This document shows positions 55,715-64,000 of a stretch of 64,000 bases of DNA, in pieces. The notes beneath the pieces were generated by a model. It ran no database searches. It had not been told where the DNA came from and saw only the letters and a program-made list of their open reading frames with translations. The number at the start of each line of letters is the position of its first letter. Position 1 is the first letter of the stretch. The stretch covers positions 1 to 64,000 of the forward strand of contig VXSK01000028.1 in NCBI GenBank assembly GCA_009838035.1, in the 5' to 3' direction. Origin of the DNA: Gammaproteobacteria bacterium (lineage in GTDB: Bacteria > Pseudomonadota > Gammaproteobacteria > Steroidobacterales > Foliamicaceae). The translations under genes and the position numbers were made by a program.

Positions 55715-57808
55715 ATGACGGTGAACGTGAGCGATCGCGGCCCTGTCCGGCTGATCGAAATGAATTCCCCGCCCGTGAACGCCCTCGGGGCAGGGCTGAG
55801 GACGCCGCTCATGGACGCGATCCGGGACGCGTCTCACGATGATTCAGTTGGCGTCTTGCTGCTGTCAAGCGGATTGAAGACCTGGTGCGCCGGCGCCGAC
55901 ATCAAGGAGTTCGGCCTGTCCGAACTGCCTGCCCCCGAGGCTTCGCTCAACGCCATATGCGATGCGCTGGACGCGTGTTCCAGGCCGGTCATCGCGGTGG
56001 TGGACGGTGTCGCGTACGGCGGCGGACTGGAACTTGCGCTGGCCTGCGATTACCGGGCCGTTTCCGGACGCGCCCGCTTTGCCTTTCCGGAGGTGAATAT
56101 CGGGCTGCTTCCGGGGGCCGGCGGGACCCAGCGGACGCCACGGCTGGTGGGCGTGGAACAGGCCTTGCGGATGTGCCTGGACGGCAAGCCGGTAAACGCC
56201 CGCGGGGCGCTCGAAATGGGCCTGGCCGACCGCCTGCTTGAAGGCGATCCGACCGAAGCAGCCTGCGCTTATGCGGAGGAATTGCTGGCGGCAGGCGCGG
56301 CAGTGCGAAAGATCTCCTCCGGGCCCGGCAAGCTCCCCTGGCCGGGAGTGGCGGCCGAGGCCTTCGCGGCGGCGCGCCAGTTGATTGCCCGAAGGATGCG
56401 GGGACGCGACTCGCCCGAGCTGATCGTGCAGTGCATCGAGCAGGCCGTCGCCTGCCGGGACGATTTTCACGCCGGCCTGGCCGAGGAGCGGCGCCGGTTC
56501 GTCAGTTGCCTGAAGAACCCGCAGAGCAAGGCGCTCTCGCACGTGTTCTTCTCCGAACGCGCCGCGGCCAGGGGCGCCGGCGGGGCCCCCGCGCGCGCCG
56601 TCGAGCGCGCCGCGGTGATCGGCTGCGGCACCATGGGCGGCGGCATCACCATGAATTTCGCGATCGCGGGAATTCCGGTGACCGTGCTGGAGACGGGAGA
56701 GGAGGCGCTGGAGCGGGGTGTGGGCGTGATGCGCAGTAACTTCCAGCGCTCGGAGAAGAGCGGTCGGATTCCACCGGGCGGCGCCGAGCGCTGCATGGGG
56801 CTGATTACCCCCACAACGGACTACGGCGCGCTGGATGGGGCCGACTTCGCGGTGGAAGCCGTCTACGAGAACCTGGACCTCAAGAAGCAGATTTTCACTC
56901 GCCTTGACCGGACCCTGGGCAGCGATGCGATCATCGCCAGCAACACCTCGTATCTCGACATCGACCGGATGGCCGAGGCAACCGGCCGGCCAGGGCAGGT
57001 GCTGGGCATGCATTTCTTCAGCCCCGCCAACATCATGCGCCTCGTGGAGGTCATCGAAGGCCGGCACAGTTCGCCGGAGACTGTCGCGACCGCGTTTTCG
57101 CTTGCATCGCGCATGAAGAAGATCCCCGTGTGGTCGGCCAACAGCCACGGTTTCATCGGCAACCGCATGTTGTCGGGGTACATGTTCGAGGCCTTTGAAT
57201 TGCTGTTCGAGGGCACGCCGCCCGAGTCGGTCGATGCGGCGCTGCGGGATTTCGGGCTGCCCATGGGGCCTTTCCAGATGGCCGACCTGGTGGGCCTGGA
57301 CCTGGGTTGGCGGGCCCGGGAGCTGGCCGGCAAGCCGCTTGACGAGCGAAAGCCGGGCGAACGCCTGGGCGACGCCCTTTGCGAGCGGGACCGTTTCGGG
57401 CAGAAGAACGGTCGCGGCATCTACAACTACAGTCCCGGCAATCGGGTTCCCGAACCCGATCCCGGGGTCGCCGGCCTGATCGAGGAACTGGCGGCAGAAC
57501 TGGGCTACGAGCGCGGACCGTCCGCGGGGGCCGAGGAGATCGTCAAGCGATGCATGTACCCGCTCGTGAACGTCGGCTCGGCGCTGCTGGAGGAAGGCGT
57601 CGCCCGGGCGGCGTCGGATATCGATATCGTCTATGTCTACGGTTACGGCTTCCCGGCCTGGCGCGGCGGCCCCATGCACTACGCCGAGCAACAGGGCCTG
57701 AACGCGGTGCTCAAGGACATCCGCGGATTTCACGACCGGTTCGGCGCCCGCTGGACGCCGGCGCAAAGGCTGGTCGAAGCAGCCGCGGCGGGGCGGGGAT
57801 TCGGCTAG
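55715..57808 (+). CDS. Bifunctional enoyl-CoA hydratase/3-hydroxyacyl-CoA dehydrogenase
   Basis: 697 residues with the FadB/FadJ layout. N-terminal crotonase domain (1-190: SPPVNALGAGL, CAGADIKEF oxyanion-hole motif, GGGLELALACDYR, FPEVNIGLLPGAGGTQR), NAD-binding Rossmann domain (about 298-480, VIGCGTMGGGI), and a C-terminal dimerisation domain with two HAD-C segments (HGFIGNRMLSGYM; VYGYGFPAWRGGPMHYA). The catalytic His lies in LGMHFFSPANIM. Beta-oxidation steps 2 and 3 are thus combined in one chain. No thiolase or acyl-CoA dehydrogenase is nearby. Called FadJ-like rather than FadB because no partner fadA follows. Confidence 0.92.
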   Translation: MTVNVSDRGPVRLIEMNSPPVNALGAGLRTPLMDAIRDASHDDSVGVLLLSSGLKTWCAGADIKEFGLSELPAPEASLNAICDALDACSRPVIAVVDGVAYGGGLELALACDYRAVSGRARFAFPEVNIGLLPGAGGTQRTPRLVGVEQALRMCLDGKPVNARGALEMGLADRLLEGDPTEAACAYAEELLAAGAAVRKISSGPGKLPWPGVAAEAFAAARQLIARRMRGRDSPELIVQCIEQAVACRDDFHAGLAEERRRFVSCLKNPQSKALSHVFFSERAAARGAGGAPARAVERAAVIGCGTMGGGITMNFAIAGIPVTVLETGEEALERGVGVMRSNFQRSEKSGRIPPGGAERCMGLITPTTDYGALDGADFAVEAVYENLDLKKQIFTRLDRTLGSDAIIASNTSYLDIDRMAEATGRPGQVLGMHFFSPANIMRLVEVIEGRHSSPETVATAFSLASRMKKIPVWSANSHGFIGNRMLSGYMFEAFELLFEGTPPESVDAALRDFGLPMGPFQMADLVGLDLGWRARELAGKPLDERKPGERLGDALCERDRFGQKNGRGIYNYSPGNRVPEPDPGVAGLIEELAAELGYERGPSAGAEEIVKRCMYPLVNVGSALLEEGVARAASDIDIVYVYGYGFPAWRGGPMHYAEQQGLNAVLKDIRGFHDRFGARWTPAQRLVEAAAAGRGFG

Positions 57809-57832
57809 TTTTGTGAGACACAACCCTAGCGC

Positions 57833-60490
57833 ATGACAGCCGGCGCGCGACCGCTGGCGGGGCATACGCCGATGATGCAGCAGTACCTGCGCATCAAGGC
57901 AAAGCACCCCGATGCCCTGCTGTTCTATCGCATGGGCGATTTCTACGAGATGTTTTACGGCGACGCCGAGCGCGCGGCCGTGCTCCTGGACATTGTTCTG
58001 ACCACTCGCGGACAGTCGAACGGCGAAGCGATTCCGATGGCCGGCGTGCCCGCGCATTCGGCCGATTCGTACATCGCCCGGCTGGCGCAAATGGGCGAAT
58101 CGATAGCCATTTGCGAGCAAATCGGTCGCCCCACGCCCTCCGGCGGACCGGTAAAGCGCGAGGTCGTGCGGCTGGTGACTCCCGGCACGCTGACCGAGGA
58201 AGCCCTGCTCGACAGCAGTGCCGAAAACCTGGTAGCGGCCCTGTACGGTAAGGACGGCGGTTACGGGCTGGCCTGGATGGAGTTGAGTTCCGGCCGTTTT
58301 TCGATCACGGAATGCCGCGGACTGGAAGAGCTTGAGGGCGAGCTGCAACGATTGCGGCCCGCCGAATTGCTGGTCGGCGAGGGAACGCGGCTGCCGGAGG
58401 CGCTGCCCGGCCGGCCCGCGGTTCATGAACGGAGGACCTGGCAATTCAGCGCCGCTTCCGCGCGGCGTTCGCTTCAGGACCAGTTCCGCGTGCATAACCT
58501 CGACGGTTTCGGCGTGGAGGACATGGACCGGGCGATCGCCGCCGCCGGATGCCTGCTGGACTACGTCAGGGACACGCAGCGTGGCGCCCTGCCTCACGTG
58601 CGCGCGCTCAACGTGGAGCGGCCCGGCGATGCGCTGCTGATGGATGCCGCCACGCGGCGCAACCTTGAACTGGACCGTTCGCTTTCAGGGCGGGACGAAT
58701 ACACGCTGGCCGGCGTCGTCGATCGTTGCGCCACTCCGATGGGCAGCCGGCTCATTCGGCGCTGGATCCATCGCCCGCTGCGTTCCCACGAGGTCCTGCG
58801 GCTCCGGTATCAGGCCCTGGAGGAATTGTGCGGCGATCAGGAGGGGTGGCGGGAGTCGATCCGCGAAGTCGGCGATCTCGAGCGCGTACTGGCGCGACTG
58901 GCCATCCGCACGGCCCGTCCGCGCGACCTGGAGCAGCTGCGGTCCGCCCTGAAGTCCGCGCCGGCGATGCGCGAGCGGCTCACGGCGCTGGACGCGCCGC
59001 TCGTGCAAACCCTGGCGGAGCGCATGGAAACGCCGCCGGACGGACTGCGCCTGCTGGAGGAAGCGCTGGTCGAGCATCCCGCCCCCAGAATTCGCGACGG
59101 CGAGGTGATCGCCGCCGGATACAGCGGGGAGCTGGACGAGTTGCGCGAAGTCAGCAGCAACGCCGACGCCGCTCTGCAGGACCTGGAGAAGGAGGAACGC
59201 GAGAGCAGCGGCATCGCCAACCTGAAGCTGGGCTATAACCGGGTACACGGTTACTACATCGAGCTTCGCCGCAGCCAGGCGGAGGAAGCGCCGGAGCACT
59301 ACATCCGCCGCCAGACACTGAAGCACTCCGAGCGCTACATCACGCCGGAACTCAAGCGCTTCGAACACCGGGTCCTGGGCGCGCGCGAACGCGCCCAGGA
59401 ACTGGAGGTGAGACTGTACGAGGAATTGCTGGAGAAACTGTCCGGGTGGCTCGCGGTCTGGCAGGACCTGGCGGCCGCCGTGGCCGAGACGGACGTGCTG
59501 GTCAACCTGGCCGCCCGCTCGCTGGAGCTGGGCTACGCGAGGCCTGAACTTACCGACCGGCCGGGGATTCGGCTGAAGGCCAGCCGCCACCCGGTAGTCG
59601 AGCGCGCGCTGGATTCCGAGTTCATCGCCAACGACCTGGCGCTGGACGACGATACCCGCATGCTGATCGTGACCGGCCCCAACATGGGCGGCAAGTCCAC
59701 CTACATGCGCCAGGTCGCGCTGATCGTGATACTGGCGCACATCGGCAGCTTCGTTCCCGCGGCCGAGGCCGAGATCGGGCCGCTGGACCGCATATTCACG
59801 CGCATCGGCGCCGGCGACGACCTGGCCGGCGGACGCTCCACCTTCATGGTGGAAATGACCGAAACAGCGAGCATCCTGCACAACGCCACCGGACAGAGCC
59901 TGGTCCTGATGGACGAGGTGGGTCGCGGCACCAGCACCTACGACGGCCTTTCTCTGGCCTGGGCGGCGGCCGGTTATATCGCCGAGCGCCTGCGCAGCTT
60001 CACCCTGTTTGCGACCCACTACTTCGAATTGACCGCGCTGGCCGAAACCGCGACGGCCTGCGCAAACGTCCACCTGGACGCCGTCGAGCACGCCGGAACG
60101 CTGGTGTTCCTGTATTCCGTGCGCGACGGTCCGGCGGACCGCAGTTACGGGCTACAGGTGGCGGCATTGGCCGGTGTTCCCAGGCAGGTCATAGCGTCGG
60201 CGAAGGGGATGCTGGAGGAACTCGAGCAGCGCTCCGGCCGGCTGATCGAGCGCGGGCAGGCGCAATTGCCGCTCACGCTCGATCCCGGGACAAAGGGCGC
60301 CGGCCCCGTGCGGGAGGGCGTCCCGCCCTCCGCGAAGACCGGACGCCTTCGTCCCAAGGCGAATCGTTCAAGGGCGGAGCAATTGCTGGCCGAGGTGGAT
60401 CCCGAACAGCTCAGCCCGCGCGAGGCGCTGGACCTTCTGTTCGAACTGAAAGGAGTAAGCGGGGGAGAAGATGACCGAACAAGAGATTAG
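57833..60490 (+). CDS. mutS: DNA mismatch repair protein MutS
   Basis: Mismatch-recognition ATPase, 885 residues. Mismatch-reading Phe37-x-Glu39 in MGDFYEMF, connector, lever/clamp domains, and the ATPase with Walker [10 protein letters not shown] (615-623), Walker [17 protein letters not shown] and His motif [11 protein letters not shown]. The C-terminal linker (about 815-850) carries a small palindromic insertion (60313-60331) encoding GREGVPPS, outside the catalytic core. It ends in a helix-turn-helix tail ([16 protein letters not shown]). Overlaps pncC by 20 nt. Confidence 0.96.
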   Translation: MTAGARPLAGHTPMMQQYLRIKAKHPDALLFYRMGDFYEMFYGDAERAAVLLDIVLTTRGQSNGEAIPMAGVPAHSADSYIARLAQMGESIAICEQIGRPTPSGGPVKREVVRLVTPGTLTEEALLDSSAENLVAALYGKDGGYGLAWMELSSGRFSITECRGLEELEGELQRLRPAELLVGEGTRLPEALPGRPAVHERRTWQFSAASARRSLQDQFRVHNLDGFGVEDMDRAIAAAGCLLDYVRDTQRGALPHVRALNVERPGDALLMDAATRRNLELDRSLSGRDEYTLAGVVDRCATPMGSRLIRRWIHRPLRSHEVLRLRYQALEELCGDQEGWRESIREVGDLERVLARLAIRTARPRDLEQLRSALKSAPAMRERLTALDAPLVQTLAERMETPPDGLRLLEEALVEHPAPRIRDGEVIAAGYSGELDELREVSSNADAALQDLEKEERESSGIANLKLGYNRVHGYYIELRRSQAEEAPEHYIRRQTLKHSERYITPELKRFEHRVLGARERAQELEVRLYEELLEKLSGWLAVWQDLAAAVAETDVLVNLAARSLELGYARPELTDRPGIRLKASRHPVVERALDSEFIANDLALDDDTRMLIVTGPNMGGKSTYMRQVALIVILAHIGSFVPAAEAEIGPLDRIFTRIGAGDDLAGGRSTFMVEMTETASILHNATGQSLVLMDEVGRGTSTYDGLSLAWAAAGYIAERLRSFTLFATHYFELTALAETATACANVHLDAVEHAGTLVFLYSVRDGPADRSYGLQVAALAGVPRQVIASAKGMLEELEQRSGRLIERGQAQLPLTLDPGTKGAGPVREGVPPSAKTGRLRPKANRSRAEQLLAEVDPEQLSPREALDLLFELKGVSGGEDDRTRD
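60313..60331. repeat. Small palindrome inside mutS linker
   Basis: GGAGGGCG (60313-60320), 3-nt loop, CGCCCTCC (60324-60331). Encodes EGVPPS in frame. The core GAGGGCGTCYCGCCCTC also occurs inside alaS at 63916-63932, where it encodes EGVSPS. Confidence 0.6.
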
Positions 60491-60974
60491 CCGTCTTGTA
60501 CGTGAACTGGGCGCCCTGTTGCTGGACCGGGGCGAGACGCTGGCGCTGGCCGAGTCCTGCACGGGCGGCTGGGTGGGGCAGGCGATCACCGGACTTCCGG
60601 GAAGTTCGGGCTGGTTTGACGCCGGGTTCGTGACGTATTCCAACGACGCCAAGAAGCGCCTGCTGGGAGTCAGTTCGCAAACACTGGACGAGTTCGGCGC
60701 CGTCAGCGCCGAAACGGCGGTGGAAATGGCCGCCGGCGCGCTTGAGCGCGGACGGACGGACTGGAGCCTGGCGGTGACCGGCATCGCCGGTCCCACCGGC
60801 GGCACGGCGGCGCGGCCGGTGGGCACGGTGCTTTTTGCCTGGGCCGGCCGCAACGGGCTTCGGGAGGCGGAAGCCATGCGCTTTGACGGCGACCGCCACG
60901 CCGTGCGGATACAATCGGTGGCGCATGCTCTGGAAGGGCTGCTGAAACGCGTCGACGGGACGGCCGGAGGCTGA
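60471..60974 (+). CDS. pncC: Nicotinamide-nucleotide amidohydrolase PncC (CinA C-terminal domain)
   Basis: Deamidates nicotinamide mononucleotide in the pyridine nucleotide cycle; 167 residues, the stand-alone CinA-C form. Signature segments are [24 protein letters not shown], seen in two parts, [17 protein letters not shown] and [10 protein letters not shown]. The ATG at 60471 overlaps mutS by 20 nt and is followed by recA, the common mutS-pncC-recA order of gammaproteobacteria. Confidence 0.94.
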   Translation: MTEQEISRLVRELGALLLDRGETLALAESCTGGWVGQAITGLPGSSGWFDAGFVTYSNDAKKRLLGVSSQTLDEFGAVSAETAVEMAAGALERGRTDWSLAVTGIAGPTGGTAARPVGTVLFAWAGRNGLREAEAMRFDGDRHAVRIQSVAHALEGLLKRVDGTAGG

Positions 60975-61110
60975 TGCGAAAGGCCTTTTTTCGACGGTTT
61001 CTGGTGCGTCTGCCAAAAACCTGCTCAACCCGGAGAATTGCCGCCGTGCAATTCGCCGAGGCTATGGAATAATCTCGGTACCAGGACCTGAGCGGGAGCA
61101 CTTGAGCACC
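60975..61110 (+). promoter_or_regulatory. recA upstream region
   Basis: 136 nt between pncC and the recA ATG. I find no E. coli-type SOS box (CTG-N10-CAG with TA-rich centre). Weak promoter-like elements exist: TTGCCG at 61038 and TATGGA at 61063 with 19-nt spacing, or AATAAT at 61068. GGGAG at 61094-61098 is the only SD-like sequence. AAAGGCCTTTTTT near 60980 forms a small loop-less dyad after pncC. Confidence 0.3.
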
Positions 61111-62131
<1,021 letters not shown>

Positions 62132-62139
<8 letters not shown>

Positions 62140-62596
62140 ACGTACGGCCGGCTCCGACGGCCTGCTGGATACCGCGCTTCGCCTGCTGGCCAGGCGCGAG
62201 CATTCAATGCGGGAATTGCGTGCCAAATTGAGATTAAGGGGCCACGAGGCCTCGGCGATCGAGGCCGTACTGGAGGAACTGGCGGGGCGCAATCTGGTCA
62301 GCGACGAACGTTTCGCCGAGGCTTTTCTGCGCTCCCGGCTGGAGCGCGGGCAGGGCCCCCTCAAGATTCGCGCGCAACTGAAGGAGCGGGGCGTGGATGC
62401 GCCATTGGTCGACGCGGTCCTGAAAGAAGCGGAAGTCGATTGGGACCTGCGCGCCGCGGCCGCGCGCAGCCGCCGCTTTGGTGAACCGCCACCCGGGAAT
62501 CGGGAGGACATGGCGCGCCAGGCGAGATTCCTGCGGGGGCGCGGGTTTTCCGAGGGGCAGGTGGCGCGCGCCGTACTGAACGAAACCGTGCGATGA
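62132..62596 (+). CDS. recX: Regulatory protein RecX
   Basis: Inhibits RecA filament extension; 154 residues from a GTG at 62132, 8 nt inside recA. Three-helix repeats are visible: [22 protein letters not shown], in two parts, [21 protein letters not shown] and the C-terminal [20 protein letters not shown]. Translational coupling to recA and its stop overlapping the alaS start (ATGA) suggest one transcript. Confidence 0.94.
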
Positions 62597-64000
62597 AGAC
62601 TGCCGAGATACGCACTTCCTTCGTGGAGTTCTTTACCGGGCGCGACCACCGGCATCTGCCCGGTTCGCCGCTGGTGCCGCACAATGATCCCACGCTGCTG
62701 TTCACCAATGCCGGGATGGTGCAATTCAAGGACATCTTCCTCGGCCGCGAGCAGCCGCCGCACCCGAGGGCCGTGACCGTGCAGCGCTGCCTGAGGGCCG
62801 GGGGCAAGCACAACGACCTGGAAAATGTCGGTTACACCTCTCGCCACCACACTTTTTTCGAGATGCTGGGCAATTTCAGCTTCGGCGACTACTTCAAGCG
62901 GGAGGCCGTCCGCCTGGCCTGGGAATTCGTCACCGGGGACCTGGGCCTGCCGCCCGAGAAGCTTCTCGTTACCGTCTACGAGGACGATGACGAGGCGGCG
63001 CATTGCTGGCGCGAGGAGGCCGGGATCGATGATTCGCGGATCATTCGGCTGGGCGGTTCCGGCAATTTCTGGTCGATGGGCGATACCGGTCCCTGCGGCC
63101 CCTGCTCGGAGATCTTCTACGACCACGGACCGGACGTGGCCGGCGGCCCGCCGGGCAGCGCCGAGGAGGAAGGCGACCGCTTCGTGGAAATCTGGAACCT
63201 CGTGTTCATGCAGTCCGACCGCGACGCCGAAGGTCATCTCACCGACCTGCCGAAGCCGTCGGTGGATACCGGCATGGGGCTGGAGCGCACGGCCGCCGTG
63301 TTGCAGGGCGTCGGCAGCAACTACGAAATCGACCTGTTCCGCGACCTGATCGCCGCCGCCGCCGAAATCACGGGCACGGATGATCATGGATCCAACGCGC
63401 TGAAAGTCATTGCCGATCATGCCCGCGCCGCGGCCTTTCTCGTGGGCGACGGCGTTTTTCCGTCCAATGAGGGCCGCGGTTACGTACTGCGCCGCATCAT
63501 TCGGCGCGCGCTGCGCCACGGTCACGATCTGGGCGTCAGCGATGCCTTCCTTTACCGGATGCTGGGACCCATCGAAGAGGCGATGGGCGCGGCCTTTCCG
63601 GAACTGGCGGAATCGCGCGAGCTGGCCGAGCGGGTGCTGCGTTCCGAGGAAGAGCGGTTCGCGGCGACCCTGGAGCAGGGAATGCGCTACCTGAACCGGA
63701 CTCTGGAGGACGTGCGCGACGGGGTGATTCCGGGCGAAAAGGCCTTCGTCCTGTACGACACCTATGGTTTCCCCGTGGACCTCACCGCCGATATCGCGCG
63801 CGGGCGCGGCCTTGCCGTGGACATGCCCGGTTACGATGCCGCGATGGCCCGGCAACGCGAGCGATCCCGCAGCTCTTCCGGCATGAGCGCGCAGCAAAAC
63901 GATCCGTCCGGGGGCGAGGGCGTCTCGCCCTCAATTTTCCCCGAGAGCGAGTTTACGGGGTACGAGCGCCTGGAGAATTCCGCCCGCGTGATCGGGATCC
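62593..64000 (+). CDS. alaS: Alanine--tRNA ligase (N-terminal part, cut by window edge)
   Basis: First 469 codons of AlaRS, starting with ATG that overlaps the recX stop by 4 nt. Class II core is visible: [23 protein letters not shown], motif 2 region [34 protein letters not shown] (in two parts), motif 3 [14 protein letters not shown], then the tRNA-recognition domain ([17 protein letters not shown]). Near residue 440 the variable segment carries a palindromic insertion encoding GGEGVSPS. The order recA-recX-alaS matches E. coli. The editing and C-Ala domains lie beyond the window. Confidence 0.96.
   Translation, partial: MKTAEIRTSFVEFFTGRDHRHLPGSPLVPHNDPTLLFTNAGMVQFKDIFLGREQPPHPRAVTVQRCLRAGGKHNDLENVGYTSRHHTFFEMLGNFSFGDYFKREAVRLAWEFVTGDLGLPPEKLLVTVYEDDDEAAHCWREEAGIDDSRIIRLGGSGNFWSMGDTGPCGPCSEIFYDHGPDVAGGPPGSAEEEGDRFVEIWNLVFMQSDRDAEGHLTDLPKPSVDTGMGLERTAAVLQGVGSNYEIDLFRDLIAAAAEITGTDDHGSNALKVIADHARAAAFLVGDGVFPSNEGRGYVLRRIIRRALRHGHDLGVSDAFLYRMLGPIEEAMGAAFPELAESRELAERVLRSEEERFAATLEQGMRYLNRTLEDVRDGVIPGEKAFVLYDTYGFPVDLTADIARGRGLAVDMPGYDAAMARQRERSRSSSGMSAQQNDPSGGEGVSPSIFPESEFTGYERLENSARVIGI
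63916..63932. repeat. Small palindrome inside alaS
   Basis: GAGGGCG (63916-63922), 3-nt loop, CGCCCTC (63926-63932), with outer complementary CGGGG/CCCCG (63909-63913 and 63939-63943) extending the hairpin. In frame it encodes EGVSPS. Shares its core with the palindrome in mutS. Confidence 0.55.

Noticed and set aside
57811-57823. TTGTG-AGA-CACAA hairpin before mutS
   Set aside because: Five-bp stem with a 3-nt loop and no T run; not distinguishable from chance.
61102-61110. TTG start three codons upstream of the recA ATG
   Set aside because: Closer to GGGAG than ideal (3 nt) and a weaker codon; ATG at 61111 gives a normal RecA N-terminus, though the TTG cannot be excluded.

Overview
The window looks like chromosomal core DNA of a GC-rich, Gram-negative gammaproteobacterium. 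The evidence is conserved gene order: tRNA-fMet-rimP-nusA-infB-rbfA-truB-rpsO-pnp; nagZ-thioinosine phosphorylase-csiV-mfd; lolC/E/D-comEC-msbA-lpxK-kdsB followed by rne and rluC; bamD|rluD-pgeF-clpB; and mutS-pncC-recA-recX-alaS. These blocks match Pseudomonas and Escherichia neighbourhoods, but several usual members are missing (no zipA between smc and ligA, no exbB/exbD-type pair between comEC and msbA). That suggests a divergent, possibly streamlined lineage. I see no prophage, IS transposase, integron or CRISPR array.

Layout. 1-1406: minus-strand catabolic and housekeeping genes (start of a probable polysaccharide deacetylase, an isochorismatase-fold amidohydrolase, a beta-carbonic anhydrase). 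1471-1661: copies of a palindromic repeat. 1740-10624: the transcription/translation/RNA-decay operon, ending in a PNPase with two S1 domains. 10735-13215: an orphan secreted protein and a secreted TPR protein facing each other. 13275-14133: dksA and queF on the minus strand. 14181-23561: a long plus-strand run (smc, ligA, pdxJ, acpS, a PolB-like exonuclease, an L,D-transpeptidase, nagZ, thioinosine phosphorylase) ending at a second copy of the palindromic repeat. 23692-27859: csiV-like gene and mfd, minus. 27924-37665: envelope biogenesis (Lol transporter, ComEC, MsbA, LpxK, KdsB) and one unknown gene. 37675-44241: rne | rluC, a dual-OB-like protein, bamD | rluD, pgeF. 44272-49742: clpB and a secreted M16 peptidase. 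49739-54362: glycosyltransferase, DUF502, FmdB, aspS and a polytopic membrane protein, minus. 54455-57808: a fatty-acid/acyl-CoA cluster (MaoC, SDR, two-domain hydratase/dehydrogenase). 57833-64000: mutS, pncC, recA, recX and the 5' part of alaS.

The genes serve translation and RNA turnover, DNA repair and chromosome structure, and LPS/lipoprotein/outer-membrane assembly. Most adjacent pairs are tightly packed, many with 1-20 bp overlaps. Unusual points are a roughly 100-bp palindromic element whose arms differ between copies yet stay self-complementary around a constant 41-nt core, a PNPase with duplicated S1 domains, a DksA lacking three of four zinc cysteines, an AspRS with residues typical of the non-discriminating type, and a probable DuOB-domain gene placed among core genes. 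No wholly new multi-gene system is evident.
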